64,000 nucleotides of DNA from Halpernia frigidisoli. Lineage in GTDB: Bacteria > Bacteroidota > Bacteroidia > Flavobacteriales > Weeksellaceae. The stretch lies in the NCBI RefSeq assembly GCF_900113805.1, contig NZ_FOQT01000002.1, forward strand, positions 1 through 64,000, given 5' to 3'. Under the pieces are notes generated by a model. It was given only the letters and a program-made list of their open reading frames with translations. It was not told the origin of the DNA and did no database searches. Each line of letters opens with the position of its first letter. The first letter of the stretch is position 1. Both the position numbers and the translations under genes were made by a program. This document shows positions 33,181-42,763 of this stretch, in pieces.

Positions 33181-34365
33181 ATGGCAACAAACAGAGCAAT
33201 TGTATATATAAAACCCGGCGTGGTAGAAGTTCAGGATATCAGTTATCCAAAACTGGCGTTGGGCGATAGAAAATGTAACCATGGTGTAATTTTAAAAGTA
33301 GTTTCAACTAATATTTGTGGGAGCGATCAACACATGGTAAGAGGCAGAACAACCGCACCTTCCGGATTGGTTTTGGGTCACGAAATTACAGGTTTGGTAA
33401 TAGAAAAAGGCAGTGATGTAGAATTTATGCAGATCGGTGATCTGGTTTCAGTTCCTTTTAATATCGCTTGCGGAAGATGCAGAAACTGCAAAGAACAACA
33501 AACCGGAATTTGCTTAAATGTAAATGATTCCCGTCCCGGCGCAGCTTACGGCTACGTTGATATGGGCGGATGGATCGGTGGACAATCTGAATATGTGATG
33601 GTTCCTTACGCCGATTTTAATTTATTGAAATTACCAAACAAGGATGCGGCGATGGAAAAGATCCGAGATCTTACTTTATTATCAGATATACTTCCAACAG
33701 GTTACCATGGCGCTGTAACGGCGGGTGTAAAACCTGGCGCAACGGTTTATGTAGCCGGAGCCGGACCGGTTGGTTTAGCTTGTGCAGCTTCCTGCCATCT
33801 TTTAGGTGCTGCGGTTGTAATCGTTGGCGATATGATCCCGGAAAGATTGGAACAGGCTAGAAGTTTTGGTTGTGAAACGGTTGATCTTCGAAAAGATGCA
33901 AGTTTAGCAGATCAGATCGAGCAAATTTTGGGTATTCCAGAAGTAGATTATACAATCGACTGTGTGGGTTTTGAAGCAAAAGGACATGGTGCTGACGCAG
34001 AAGAACAACCTGCAACTGTTTTAAATGACGCTATGAATATTACCAGAGCTGGTGGAGGAATCGGAATTCCGGGACTTTACGTTACGGGTGATCCGGGCGC
34101 GAAAACTGAAGCTGCAAAAGAAGGAAGTTTAAGTGTAAGATTTGGAATGGGTTGGGCAAAATCCCACCATTTTCACACAGGACAATGTCCGGTAATGACT
34201 TACAACAGAAATTTAATGCACGCGATTATGAATGATAAAATTAAAATTGCTGATGCCGTAAACGTTCAGGTAATTTCTCTGGATGAAGGTCCAAAAGGTT
34301 ACGCTGATTTTGATAAAGGCGCAGCGAAGAAATTTGTGATCAATCCGCACGGAATGGCTTACTAA
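33181..34365 (+). CDS. fdhA: Zinc-dependent formaldehyde dehydrogenase, glutathione-independent
   Basis: This 394-residue medium-chain dehydrogenase has catalytic zinc ligands Cys46, His67 and Glu68 (NICGSDQH, GHEITG), a structural zinc loop Cys97/100/103/111 and a Rossmann segment AGAGPVGLACAASCHLLGA. The insertion with HGADAEEQPATVLN is typical of FdhA, which holds NAD tightly and dismutates or oxidises formaldehyde. It ends at a terminator. Its position with the HbpS-like and AraC genes suggests an aldehyde-responsive unit. Confidence 0.93.
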   Translation: MATNRAIVYIKPGVVEVQDISYPKLALGDRKCNHGVILKVVSTNICGSDQHMVRGRTTAPSGLVLGHEITGLVIEKGSDVEFMQIGDLVSVPFNIACGRCRNCKEQQTGICLNVNDSRPGAAYGYVDMGGWIGGQSEYVMVPYADFNLLKLPNKDAAMEKIRDLTLLSDILPTGYHGAVTAGVKPGATVYVAGAGPVGLACAASCHLLGAAVVIVGDMIPERLEQARSFGCETVDLRKDASLADQIEQILGIPEVDYTIDCVGFEAKGHGADAEEQPATVLNDAMNITRAGGGIGIPGLYVTGDPGAKTEAAKEGSLSVRFGMGWAKSHHFHTGQCPVMTYNRNLMHAIMNDKIKIADAVNVQVISLDEGPKGYADFDKGAAKKFVINPHGMAY

Positions 34366-34381
34366 TTTTTCTTTAATATTT

Positions 34382-34414
34382 AAAGTCCAGTTTTTCATTA
34401 AACCGGACTTTTTT
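34382..34414 (+). terminator. Terminator of fdhA
   Basis: AAAGTCC...GGACTTTTTT forms a stem with additional inner TTT/AAA pairs, followed by T residues, 17 bp after the fdhA stop. Confidence 0.75.
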
Positions 34415-34455
34415 ATTACTTTAAATACCAGATTTGCATCAATTAATCTTAAAAT

Positions 34456-34486
34456 AAAAGTGCGAATTTCTCAATCCGCACTTTTT
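34456..34486. terminator. Bidirectional terminator downstream of aminopeptidase P
   Basis: AAAGTGCG and CGCACTTT pair around a short loop, with A and T tracts on either side. It lies just after the stop of the convergent aminopeptidase gene. Confidence 0.8.
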
Positions 34487-34488
34487 AA

Positions 34489-36261
34489 TTATAAAGGTTT
34501 TACCTGTTCTAAAAACCAGGTTTTAATTTCACCTTCAAGATCATTTTCCAGTTTTTCTTTACACCAAATGTGGTAATTATTCAGCCAGTCTTTTTCCGGT
34601 TGCGTCAAAAGATCTAAGTTTAAAACCTTTCTGTCGAACGGACAGACCGTTAAAGTTTCAAAGTCATAAAATGTTCCGTAATCTGTAGTTTCCAGTTCGC
34701 GGACGGCGATCAGATTTTCGTGGCGGATTCCATAATGGTAATCATAATAGAAGCCTGGTTCATTAGACAAAACCATTCCCGGAATCAACTGCTGCATATT
34801 CATATCTTTTCGGATATTTTGCGGACCTTCATGAACATTCATAAAACTTCCCACGCCGTGACCCGTTCCGTGGTTGTAATCTTTTCCTTCTTTCCAAAGC
34901 GCCATTCTCGCAAAAGCATCCAACTGAACACCGCGCGTTCCTTTCGGAAATTTCACCATAGAAAGTTGAATTAAACCTTTTAAAGCCAAAGTACAATCAG
35001 TTTTAAATTCTTCAGAAGCCGTTCCCAAAGCAAAAGTTCTTGTAATATCTGTCGTTCCTTCTAGATATTGTCCGCCGGAATCTACTAAAATGGTGTCTGC
35101 ATTTGTTACTTCTTTACTGCCTTCATTTTTCGCGGAATAATGCATGATTGCACCATTCTCCCCGTAACCAACAATACTTCCAAAACTTTCCCCCACGAAA
35201 TTTTTTCCTTCAGCACGAAAACCACGTAATTTTTCACCAATAGAGTATTCTGTTAAACTTTCATTTCCTGCAGTATGAGTCAGCCAATAAAGAAATTTTA
35301 CCATCGCAACGCCGTCTCTTTGCATAACGGTTCTAAAACCTTCCAGTTCGGTCTCATTTTTAATGGCTTTCATTAAATTTCCCGGAACCGGCGCTTTTAT
35401 GAAGGTATTATTTTCCTTTAAAGCCTCAAAAATAGATTGATTGCTATTTGGTGAAACTAAAACTTTTTCATTTTTAATGGTTTTCAATTCCTCATAAAAC
35501 ATTTCATAAGGCATCATTTTCACCCACGCATCGTCCATTTGTTTTCGGGAATCAATATCTAATTTTTCAAGATCAACAAAAAGTTTTGCATCGTTTTTTG
35601 TTAAAATTAAATATGCCAAAAAAACCGGATTCGACTGCACATCGCTTCCACGCAAATTCAATGTCCAGGCAACATCGTCCAAACTTGAAATAATATGAAC
35701 CGACGCGTCCATTTCTTCCATTTTATTTCGGATGTCCACAAATTTATCCATCACAGATTTTCCCGCTCTTTCTACCGGATGGGCAAAAATTGGATTTTTC
35801 ACAGAGTTAAAATTTCTATCCGTCCAGACATCTTTTAACAAAGGAAAATCAACCACTTTTCTATTGTTAGCCTCAAGTTTTTCCTTTAATAATTCCCAGT
35901 TGGCGTGAGAAGTAGCAATTGCATTCACTGCAACCGTTCCATTTTCTGGAATTTCAGAAATGATCCAGTCAATATAATTTGGCGTGCCGTCCATTCCATC
36001 TTTAAAAAGGTCGATTCCAGAATCTTTCAATTCAATCGGCGCCTGCACAAAATACCGTCCGTCCGTCCAAAGTCCTGCATTTTCTTTCGTAATAACCACA
36101 AAACCTGCCGAACCTGTAAATCCCGACAGCCACGACCTTTCCTGCCATTCTTTCGGCAAATATTCACTCATGTGCGGATCTGCGGAATAAACGATAAAGG
36201 CGTCAATATTATTTTCAGCCATTTTTGTGCGCAATTGTGCGACTTTTTCTCTGGAAGTCAT
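34489..36261 (-). CDS. Xaa-Pro aminopeptidase (M24B, aminopeptidase P family)
   Basis: The product is about 590 residues with two creatinase-like N-terminal domains and a C-terminal pita-bread domain. Metal ligands are seen in VDSGGQYLEGTTDITRTF (two Asp), GTGHGVGSF (His), LSNEPGFY (Glu) and RHENL (Glu). It removes N-terminal residues preceding proline and is expected in the cytoplasm. The frame is open 83 codons further upstream, but that part is a dispersed repeat, so ATG 36261 (MTSREKVAQLR) is the real start. Confidence 0.94.
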   Translation of the reverse strand: MTSREKVAQLRTKMAENNIDAFIVYSADPHMSEYLPKEWQERSWLSGFTGSAGFVVITKENAGLWTDGRYFVQAPIELKDSGIDLFKDGMDGTPNYIDWIISEIPENGTVAVNAIATSHANWELLKEKLEANNRKVVDFPLLKDVWTDRNFNSVKNPIFAHPVERAGKSVMDKFVDIRNKMEEMDASVHIISSLDDVAWTLNLRGSDVQSNPVFLAYLILTKNDAKLFVDLEKLDIDSRKQMDDAWVKMMPYEMFYEELKTIKNEKVLVSPNSNQSIFEALKENNTFIKAPVPGNLMKAIKNETELEGFRTVMQRDGVAMVKFLYWLTHTAGNESLTEYSIGEKLRGFRAEGKNFVGESFGSIVGYGENGAIMHYSAKNEGSKEVTNADTILVDSGGQYLEGTTDITRTFALGTASEEFKTDCTLALKGLIQLSMVKFPKGTRGVQLDAFARMALWKEGKDYNHGTGHGVGSFMNVHEGPQNIRKDMNMQQLIPGMVLSNEPGFYYDYHYGIRHENLIAVRELETTDYGTFYDFETLTVCPFDRKVLNLDLLTQPEKDWLNNYHIWCKEKLENDLEGEIKTWFLEQVKPL

Positions 36262-36329
36262 ATTTTTAATTTTGATAGGTAAATTTACAAAATTCAAACT
36301 GAAGTAAGGAGCAACAAGAGCCTGCATTT

Positions 36330-36415
36330 TCCGAAAATCAGTCCCGCTGTCCACTATATCTTTTTTGGCGCTTGCTTCGCTCGCGCCAAAAAAGGATGCC
36401 GTTCCCATCGGGGCT
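36330..36415 (-). repeat. Dispersed element A, copy 1
   Basis: Read on the minus strand it goes AGCCCCGATGGGAACGGCAT-CC, a T tract, a GGCGC...GCGCC hairpin, an A tract and GATATAGTGGACAGCGGGAC. The same arms with different hairpin centres occur at 40641, 46623 and 63850. Confidence 0.75.
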
Positions 36416-36553
36416 AAAAAGAAGATTTTTTTTTCGTTCGAAATGAAGAAAAAAATTTTAAAATCTGAAAATTGAGTTGTTGCCTTCCAATTGTAAAGAA
36501 AAAAATTCAAAAAAAATTAATATCTTAACCGAAACATAACTTAATTTTTAAAC

Positions 36554-38101
36554 ATGAATTTTTATTTAAAAGTAAGCTTTCTTTCTGCCGCACTTTCCAG
36601 CGGTTTTATATTTTCTCAAACCAAAGATGAAGTCATAAAAAACATCATGAAAGAAAGCTTTGATAATTCTCAATTAGAAAACCTCGCATTTTCGCTCACT
36701 GACAGCATCGGACCAAGATTAGTCGGCAGTCCAAAAATGCAGATGGCAAACAACTGGGCAGTTTCCAAATTTAGTAAATGGGGAATTGAAGCAAAAAATG
36801 AACAATGGGGAACCTGGAAATCCTGGGATCGCGGTACCTCTTCTGTAGAAATGGTTTATCCTTATATTAAATCTTTAGAAGGAATGCAATTGGCGTGGAG
36901 TCCGGCCACAAAAAAAGACGGCATCACCGCTGAAGTTATCATGATGCCGGAATTTGCTACAAAGGCAGATTTTGAAAAATGGTTACCATCCGTAAAAGGC
37001 AAACTAGTAATGGTTTCTCAATACCAATGGACCGGCCGCCCGGAAGCCAACTGGAAAGAATTTGCCACACCTGAATTATTTGAAAAATACCAAAAACAAA
37101 GTGATGCAGCCAATGAAAAGTGGAATAAATCTTTACAAACAATCGGTCTAACATGGAGAACTTTAAACAAACCTTTCGACAAAGCCGGCGCCGCAGGAAT
37201 AATCTGGTCCAACTGGTCTAAAGGCTTCGGTGTGAATAAAGTTTTTATGGCAGGAACGGAAAAAATTCCCGCAGTAGATATTTCTCTCGAAGCTTATGGT
37301 CAGTTATACAGATTTATTAAGCACGGTATTACGCCAAAATTAAAAATTATAGCCAACTCAAAAGATCTGGGAATGGCGCCAACTTTTAACACGATCGCAA
37401 CCATAAAAGGAACTGAAAAACCCGATGAATACGTCATTCTTTCTGCTCACTTTGATTCCTGGGACGGCGGAACAGGCGCCACAGACAACGGAACTGGAAC
37501 GATCACAATGATGGAAGCCGCAAGAATTTTAAAAAAATATTATCCAAACCCAAAAAGAACCATCGTTATTGGACTTTGGGGAAGTGAAGAACAGGGTTTA
37601 AATGGTTCACGCGCTTACGTTTCCGATCATAAAGATCAATTGCCAAAAATTCAGGCAGTTTTTAATCAGGATAACGGAACCGGAAGGGTTGTAAATATCG
37701 GCGGACAGGGATTTGTGAATTCTTATAATTACATCGGCAAATGGCTTTCTGCAGTTCCAAAAAGTATCACAAAAGAAATTAAAACCGATTTTCCCGGTTA
37801 TCCCGGCGGAGGCGGTTCCGATCACGCTTCTTTTGTGGAAGCGGGCGTTCCGGCGTTTAGTTTAAGTTCAAACAGTTGGGATTATGGCCGTTATACATGG
37901 CACACAACGAGAGATACTTACGATAAAATTGTTTTTGATGAAGTAAAAAATAATGTGGCTTTAACGGCAATTTTGGCTTACATGGCAAGCGAAGATCCGG
38001 AAAAAACTTCCGCCGAAAGAATTGTGATGCCAATAAATTCGCAAACCGGAAAACCTGCAGAATGGCCTTCAATTCAGGAACCGATAAGAAAAGGGGAATA
38101 A
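36554..38101 (+). CDS. Secreted M28 family zinc metallopeptidase
   Basis: This 515-residue protein has a signal peptide (GFIFSQ) and, after a PA-like insert, an M28 catalytic domain. Zinc ligands are visible as His in AHFDSWDGG, Asp in GATDNGTG, Glu-Glu in WGSEEQGL, Asp in FNQDNGTG and His in GGSDHASF. It acts as an aminopeptidase or carboxypeptidase outside the cytoplasm. Its divergent neighbour is another peptidase. Confidence 0.94.
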   Translation: MNFYLKVSFLSAALSSGFIFSQTKDEVIKNIMKESFDNSQLENLAFSLTDSIGPRLVGSPKMQMANNWAVSKFSKWGIEAKNEQWGTWKSWDRGTSSVEMVYPYIKSLEGMQLAWSPATKKDGITAEVIMMPEFATKADFEKWLPSVKGKLVMVSQYQWTGRPEANWKEFATPELFEKYQKQSDAANEKWNKSLQTIGLTWRTLNKPFDKAGAAGIIWSNWSKGFGVNKVFMAGTEKIPAVDISLEAYGQLYRFIKHGITPKLKIIANSKDLGMAPTFNTIATIKGTEKPDEYVILSAHFDSWDGGTGATDNGTGTITMMEAARILKKYYPNPKRTIVIGLWGSEEQGLNGSRAYVSDHKDQLPKIQAVFNQDNGTGRVVNIGGQGFVNSYNYIGKWLSAVPKSITKEIKTDFPGYPGGGGSDHASFVEAGVPAFSLSSNSWDYGRYTWHTTRDTYDKIVFDEVKNNVALTAILAYMASEDPEKTSAERIVMPINSQTGKPAEWPSIQEPIRKGE

Positions 38102-38120
38102 ATATAATTTAAATAAAAGT

Positions 38121-38152
38121 AAAAAGAGCAGAAATAAATCTGCTCTTTTTTT
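38121..38152. terminator. Bidirectional terminator between M28 peptidase and xth
   Basis: AAAAAGAGCAGA and TCTGCTCTTTTT pair around an 8-base loop, flanked by A and T tracts. It serves both convergent genes. Confidence 0.88.
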
Positions 38153-38924
38153 ACAGATCAATTTCTATCCAAACCGGCACGTGATCGCTGGATTTTTCCC
38201 AACCTCTCACCTCTTTATCAATGCCGAAAGTTTTTAAATTTTCTTCCAGATTTTCACTCAAAAGAAAGTGATCGATCCGCATTCCGGCGTTTCTCTCAAA
38301 GGCTTTACGAAAATAATCGTAAAAAGTATAAAGTTCTGCTTCCGGTTTTAAAAAACGCAAAGCATCTGTAAATCCAAGCGAAATTAAATTTGAAAACTCT
38401 TCCCGAACTCTTGGCAGAAAAAGCGCGTCTTTTTCATATTTTACAGGTTTATAAACATCTTTTTCTGTCGGAATAATATTAAAATCACCGCAAATAATGA
38501 TCTTTTTTCCAGAAGAAATCAAAACTTCTGCTTGCGCCTGAAAATGTTCCAGCCAGTTTAATTTGTACTCATATTTTTCGCCCGGCGTAGGATTTCCGTT
38601 TGGGACATAAATACAGCACAAAATAAAATCATCTGTTTCAACTTCCAAATACCGGCTTTGCTTATCGGAATCATTTCCCGGTAAAGTGCGTCGGCGCTCT
38701 TTTAATTTAATATTTTTGCTTAAAATTGCCACACCATTCCAACTTTTTTGCCCGACCCAAATGGCTTCATAACCAGCAGCATTTATGTCTTCCAACGGAA
38801 ATTTTTCCTGTGGCGCTTTTAATTCCTGCAGAAAAACAAGATCGGGTTTTGATTCTTCCAACCATTTAAGTAAAACCGGCAATCTGCCGTTTATTCCGTT
38901 CACATTATAAGTCGCAATTTTCAT
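38151..38924 (-). CDS. xth: Exodeoxyribonuclease III / AP endonuclease
   Basis: This 257-residue protein belongs to the exonuclease III family: MKIATYNVNGINGRL at the N-terminus, the metal-binding Glu in FLQELKAP, CGDFNIIPTEKDVY, and the terminal SSDHVPVWIE with the catalytic Asp-His. It cleaves at abasic sites in base excision repair. Length is typical of XthA. Confidence 0.95.
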   Translation of the reverse strand: MKIATYNVNGINGRLPVLLKWLEESKPDLVFLQELKAPQEKFPLEDINAAGYEAIWVGQKSWNGVAILSKNIKLKERRRTLPGNDSDKQSRYLEVETDDFILCCIYVPNGNPTPGEKYEYKLNWLEHFQAQAEVLISSGKKIIICGDFNIIPTEKDVYKPVKYEKDALFLPRVREEFSNLISLGFTDALRFLKPEAELYTFYDYFRKAFERNAGMRIDHFLLSENLEENLKTFGIDKEVRGWEKSSDHVPVWIEIDL

Positions 38925-38996
38925 TTTTTTTATTTAGAAATCTAATTTAAACAAATAAGTTTTGAAATTGACATTCTGAAGTCGTTTAAACAGATT

Positions 38997-39401
38997 TTAT
39001 TTTACGGCGGTCATAGGTTCTTCGGGAAATGCTGAAGATCTTTCCACACAATCATCCTTTATCATTGCAAGCGACAATTTATTATCATTTAATTGGAAAC
39101 GGTAAACGCCTACAGCTTTTGCGTCACAAGGACTTCCACCAGAGATTTTCTGAAATGCGATGGTATCTTTATCAATTTTATAACTCATTTTTTCTGTAAG
39201 CTCTTCATCAGAATTTGAATTTATTACAAAACCTTCAGCAAACTTAAGATTTACCGTGTCCTTACCGAATTCCAGCACGCTTTCTATCGGTGTTGGAACC
39301 ATAAAAGTACCCTTCCATACAGTATTTTCGAGCTGTGCAGATAAAGTATTGAAGCCTAAAAATAAGAATAAAAGAAGAAGAAATGTTTTTGTAGTTTTCA
39401 T
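38997..39401 (-). CDS. Secreted protein of unknown function
   Basis: This 134-residue protein has a signal peptide (GFNTLSAQ) and a small lipocalin-like strand pattern (TVWKGTFMVP, VLEFGKDTVNLKFAEGFV, CDAKAVGVYRFQLNDNKLSLAMIKDDC). Two Cys residues could form a disulfide. No firm family assignment. Confidence 0.72.
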   Translation of the reverse strand: MKTTKTFLLLLFLFLGFNTLSAQLENTVWKGTFMVPTPIESVLEFGKDTVNLKFAEGFVINSNSDEELTEKMSYKIDKDTIAFQKISGGSPCDAKAVGVYRFQLNDNKLSLAMIKDDCVERSSAFPEEPMTAVK

Positions 39402-39675
39402 TTTTTTAATTTAATGATTACGTTATAAATTATTATATTTTATGCGAAATTAAATAAAAACTAAATGTAAATATTAATTTTTAACTATAAATATTACTAA
39501 TCTTTAACTTTAAAAATTAACAGTTTAGTAGTTAAGAATAAAAAATTTTAAAGTCAATAATTTGTTAATATCTTTATCACACATTTAAATCAAAGATTTA
39601 AAATTTAGATTAGCTAAGAACGAATTCCATCGCTTCAACTGTTTTAAATAAAGTAATAATTTTTAAAATAAAAAA
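39402..39675. other. Non-coding region with divergent promoters
   Basis: Very A/T-rich. TATCTTTA near 39569 is a -7-like box for the gene at 39676. Nothing else was recognised. Confidence 0.35.
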
Positions 39676-39966
39676 ATGATTAATACACCAAAATATACAG
39701 TTGATTTTTTGAAAAATGCCCACCAGCATATCTCATCAAATAAAAAAGAAATTCTGGATGGCAATTTATGTGGTTGTATGGTTTGTCTCGCCACTTTTGC
39801 ACCGGCAGAAATTCCTGAATTTGTTTTAGAACCCAACTTAAAAACAGAAACAGCCGTATGCCCAAAATGTCAAATGGACTGCGTTTTAAGTTCGGAATTT
39901 CCTGTTGATGATCCGCAGTTTTTAGAAGAAATGCATCAATATTACATTACTAACAAACAGTATTAA
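39676..39966 (+). CDS. Small Cys-rich protein of unknown function
   Basis: This 96-residue protein has four Cys in two close pairs, CGCMVC near residue 33 and CPKCQMDC near residue 63, suggesting zinc binding. The rest is helical with an acidic C-terminus. The family is not recognised. Confidence 0.72.
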   Translation: MINTPKYTVDFLKNAHQHISSNKKEILDGNLCGCMVCLATFAPAEIPEFVLEPNLKTETAVCPKCQMDCVLSSEFPVDDPQFLEEMHQYYITNKQY

Positions 39967-40057
39967 ATAAATATTTCCCTGAAATTTAAGATTATTTTTT
40001 AGATTTTTTTTAAGAATAAATTTTCCGATTTTCTATTTGGATAATTTGAGGATTACT

Positions 40058-40555
40058 CTATTTTAAAGTTTCCAAAAGTTCATCAAGGTAATTTAAAGTC
40101 ATGGTAAAACCGCCTTGAAATCCCATTTCTATTTGCTGTTCCATTCTTTCCAAAGACTCGTTATAGATCTCAATATTCACTTTTGTATTTCCGTTTTCTT
40201 CGGTAAAATTAAATTCCCAATCTGAGCCTGGTAAATCTGGATTTTGATCTTTATCCGCAAATGCATTATGCATTTTAAAATTGCTTTTAGGCGTGATCAA
40301 TTTATAAGTTTGCAAAGACCAGTGTTCCGCCCCTTCCGGACTGACCATGGCGTAAAATCTTTTTCCACCTTCTTTGAAATCCATAATTTTTGAAACAGAT
40401 TTCCAGGGTTTTGGCGCCCACCATTTATCTAAAATTTCTTTTTTGGTGAAAGCGTACCAAACCAAAGGCAATTCGGCAGCGAATTCTTTGGTAATGGAAA
40501 CAGTTTTTGTGGTTTTATCAACAATAAAATCGAAAGGTAATTTGGTTGCGCTCAT
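40058..40555 (-). CDS. SRPBCC / AHSA1-like protein
   Basis: This 165-residue protein shows the AHSA1 pattern: [55 protein letters not shown] and a C-terminal [20 protein letters not shown]. Such proteins bind hydrophobic ligands; the role here is unknown. It is a single gene. Confidence 0.9.
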   Translation of the reverse strand: MSATKLPFDFIVDKTTKTVSITKEFAAELPLVWYAFTKKEILDKWWAPKPWKSVSKIMDFKEGGKRFYAMVSPEGAEHWSLQTYKLITPKSNFKMHNAFADKDQNPDLPGSDWEFNFTEENGNTKVNIEIYNESLERMEQQIEMGFQGGFTMTLNYLDELLETLK

Positions 40556-40640
40556 TTTTTAACATTTTTGGCTCAAAATTTTTATTAGAATTTCTGATCA
40601 CTAAATTCTTCACTTCAAAAATAGCAAAAATCTACAACCT

Positions 40641-40735
40641 AGCCCGGATGGCAGCGGCATCCTTTTTATCCCGATGACAATCGGGAGAAAAAGATATAGC
40701 GAACAGCCGGCAGAGTTTTCGGACTATGCGAAATT
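40641..40735 (+). repeat. Dispersed element A, copy 2
   Basis: AGCCCGGATGGCAGCGGCAT-CC, T tract, hairpin ATCCCGAT...ATCGGGAG, A tract, GATATAGCGAACAGCCGGCAG. The arms match copies 1, 3 and 4, while the hairpin centre is unique. Confidence 0.75.
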
Positions 40736-40749
40736 TGTCCTGCTCATAA

Positions 40750-40780
40750 AAAAAAAGAAGGCTAAAATTAACCTTCTTCT
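40750..40780 (-). terminator. Terminator of the RaiA-like gene
   Basis: On the minus strand AGAAGAAGG...CCTTCTT is followed by a run of T residues, 20 bp after the stop of the gene at 40801. Confidence 0.8.
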
Positions 40781-40800
40781 ATAATATTTTTTGTTGATGT

Positions 40801-41115
40801 TTAATGATCACTCAATCGCCCCATCGTGCTGTCAAGTGATTTTTTCAATTTATTTGAAGCATCTTTCACCGCTTTTTTCACCGTGTCTTCATGACTTGTT
40901 ACTACGAAAGGCTGCATTCCTTTTAAGCGCGCTTCCATCACGCATTTTTTATCTCTTTCAGAAAATTTTTCGCCATTTTCATCACTGATCTTTACTTCAA
41001 TTCTCGTTAAATGTTCATTAAATCTTTCAAAATCATCCTGAATTTCTGACTTATAATAAGCGATCATTTCCTCGCTACTTTCTACGTTGTGATCGGTATT
41101 TATTAAAATTTCCAT
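40801..41115 (-). CDS. HPF/RaiA-like ribosome-associated protein
   Basis: This 104-residue protein matches the small HPF/RaiA (S30AE) fold: strands around TRIEVKISDENGEK and KKCVMEARLKGMQPFVVTSH and a closing helix VKKAVKDASNKLKKSL. Such proteins bind and silence ribosomes under stress. It lies 25 bp after the MoxR-like gene on the same strand and may be read through from it. Confidence 0.85.
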   Translation of the reverse strand: MEILINTDHNVESSEEMIAYYKSEIQDDFERFNEHLTRIEVKISDENGEKFSERDKKCVMEARLKGMQPFVVTSHEDTVKKAVKDASNKLKKSLDSTMGRLSDH

Positions 41116-41139
41116 ATTTATTTAATTTATATTATAATG

Positions 41140-42594
41140 TTAGTTTTTGTAATATTGACCAATTCCTGCGGCGTCAAATTTTGAGGAATTTTGACTATCT
41201 GCTTTATCTAATTTTTTACTGATCGTCAAAGCCCAAAGAATTAATTCTTTGCAAAAATTTTGGTCTTCTTTGCTAAAATCAGTTGCATATTCGCTAATGA
41301 TTTCCGTTAAAGGTTTTACTGTTTTTAAACTTGCAAAAAATTCCTCATCTGTGTCTGTGAAATTAAGTTCCAGTTCGTTTTTCTCAAACCATTGAATTAA
41401 GTCGGTGTAAGCATTTTTCTTTCCTTCTTTTTCTAATTTTGAAATCCGTGGGAATATTTTTTCAAACTCATTCATCACGGCTTTATCAATTAATATTTTA
41501 GCCACAAAATCTGCGCCTTCCTGTTCGCCTTCATAAACTAACTCAATTTTTCCTGTGATAGAAGGAATTATTGAAATAAAATCTACCAAACGAACAGTCG
41601 TTTTTTCGGAATTAGATTCTATCAAACGTAATTTTGCAGCAGCCATTAAATTTTCCATCGCGGAAATTGTCAATCTTGCACTCACGCCACTTTTCTCATC
41701 CACATATTCACTTTCTCTCGCTGCAAACGCCACTTCTTCCAGTAAATCTTTGGCTAAAGTTGGAACTGAAATTTGCGCTTTATCTTCTACTGAAATTTTC
41801 GCTTCTTGTTCGGTAATTTGTTTTGCTAACTCAATCGTTTTTGGATAATGCGTGAAAATCTGAGAGCCAATTCTGTCTTTCAACGGTGTTACTATACTTC
41901 CTCTATTAGTATAATCTTCAGGATTTGCGGTAAACACAAACTGAATATCCAAAGGCATTCTCAACTGAAAACCACGAATTTGAATATCACCTTCCTGTAA
42001 AATATTAAACAAAGAAACCTGAATTCTTGCTTGAAGATCTGGCAATTCGTTTAAAACAAAAATACAACGGTTGGCACGCGGAATCATACCGTAATGCAAA
42101 ACACGTTCATCTGAATAAGGTAATTTTAAAGTCGCCGCTTTTATCGGATCAATGTCACCAATTAAATCGGAAACATTTACGTCTGGTGTTGCTAATTTTT
42201 CAAAAAACCGGTCCGAACGGTGAACCCAGGAAATTGGTGTTTCATCACCTTTTTCTTCAATTAAATCTCTGGCAAATTTCGAAATAGGCTGAAAAGGACT
42301 GTCGTTAATTTCAGAACCTTTTACAATCGGCATATATTCGTCTAAAAGACTCACCATACTTCTCGCAATTCTGGTTTTCGCTTGTCCACGAAGTCCTAAC
42401 AAATTAATGTGGTGTCCGGCTAAAATTGCTTTTTTCAATTGCGGAACAACGGTGTCTTCATAACCCCAAAGTCCTTCAAAAACTGGCTCTTTTGCTTTTA
42501 TCTTTTTAATTAAATTCGCCTGAATTTCTTGATTAATGGTTTTATCGGTATAACCTGATTTTTTTAAATCTTTAAATGTAGTATCTTGTTTCAT
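41140..42594 (-). CDS. MoxR/magnesium-chelatase-like AAA+ ATPase
   Basis: This 484-residue protein has Walker A GLRGQAKTR (about residues 67-75) and Walker B with sensor features in FVLNELPDLQARIQVSLFNILQEGDIQIRG, followed by VFTANPEDY. Such ATPases partner with VWA proteins in chaperone-like remodelling of complexes. The VWA partner gene lies about 170 bp upstream on the same strand. Confidence 0.9.
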   Translation of the reverse strand: MKQDTTFKDLKKSGYTDKTINQEIQANLIKKIKAKEPVFEGLWGYEDTVVPQLKKAILAGHHINLLGLRGQAKTRIARSMVSLLDEYMPIVKGSEINDSPFQPISKFARDLIEEKGDETPISWVHRSDRFFEKLATPDVNVSDLIGDIDPIKAATLKLPYSDERVLHYGMIPRANRCIFVLNELPDLQARIQVSLFNILQEGDIQIRGFQLRMPLDIQFVFTANPEDYTNRGSIVTPLKDRIGSQIFTHYPKTIELAKQITEQEAKISVEDKAQISVPTLAKDLLEEVAFAARESEYVDEKSGVSARLTISAMENLMAAAKLRLIESNSEKTTVRLVDFISIIPSITGKIELVYEGEQEGADFVAKILIDKAVMNEFEKIFPRISKLEKEGKKNAYTDLIQWFEKNELELNFTDTDEEFFASLKTVKPLTEIISEYATDFSKEDQNFCKELILWALTISKKLDKADSQNSSKFDAAGIGQYYKN

Positions 42595-42763
42595 ATCTTA
42601 TTTTCTCTATTTCTTTTATTTTGAACGATGAGTTCGCAAAGTTTTTTAATTGTAATGAATATTTAGAGACACGCAGAGGCGTTTCACTTAGCAAAATTAC
42701 TTATCTTGAGTTGCAAGTTTTTTTTAATCTTGGCTCTTGACTCTTTTATCTTGACTCTTTTAT

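Noticed and set aside
36262-36510. 83-codon N-terminal extension of the aminopeptidase P frame
   Set aside because: It covers dispersed element A and low-complexity sequence. The conserved start MTSREKVAQLR lies at 36261.
40363-40562. Plus-strand ORF opposite the AHSA1-like gene
   Set aside because: It is a shadow of the real minus-strand gene.
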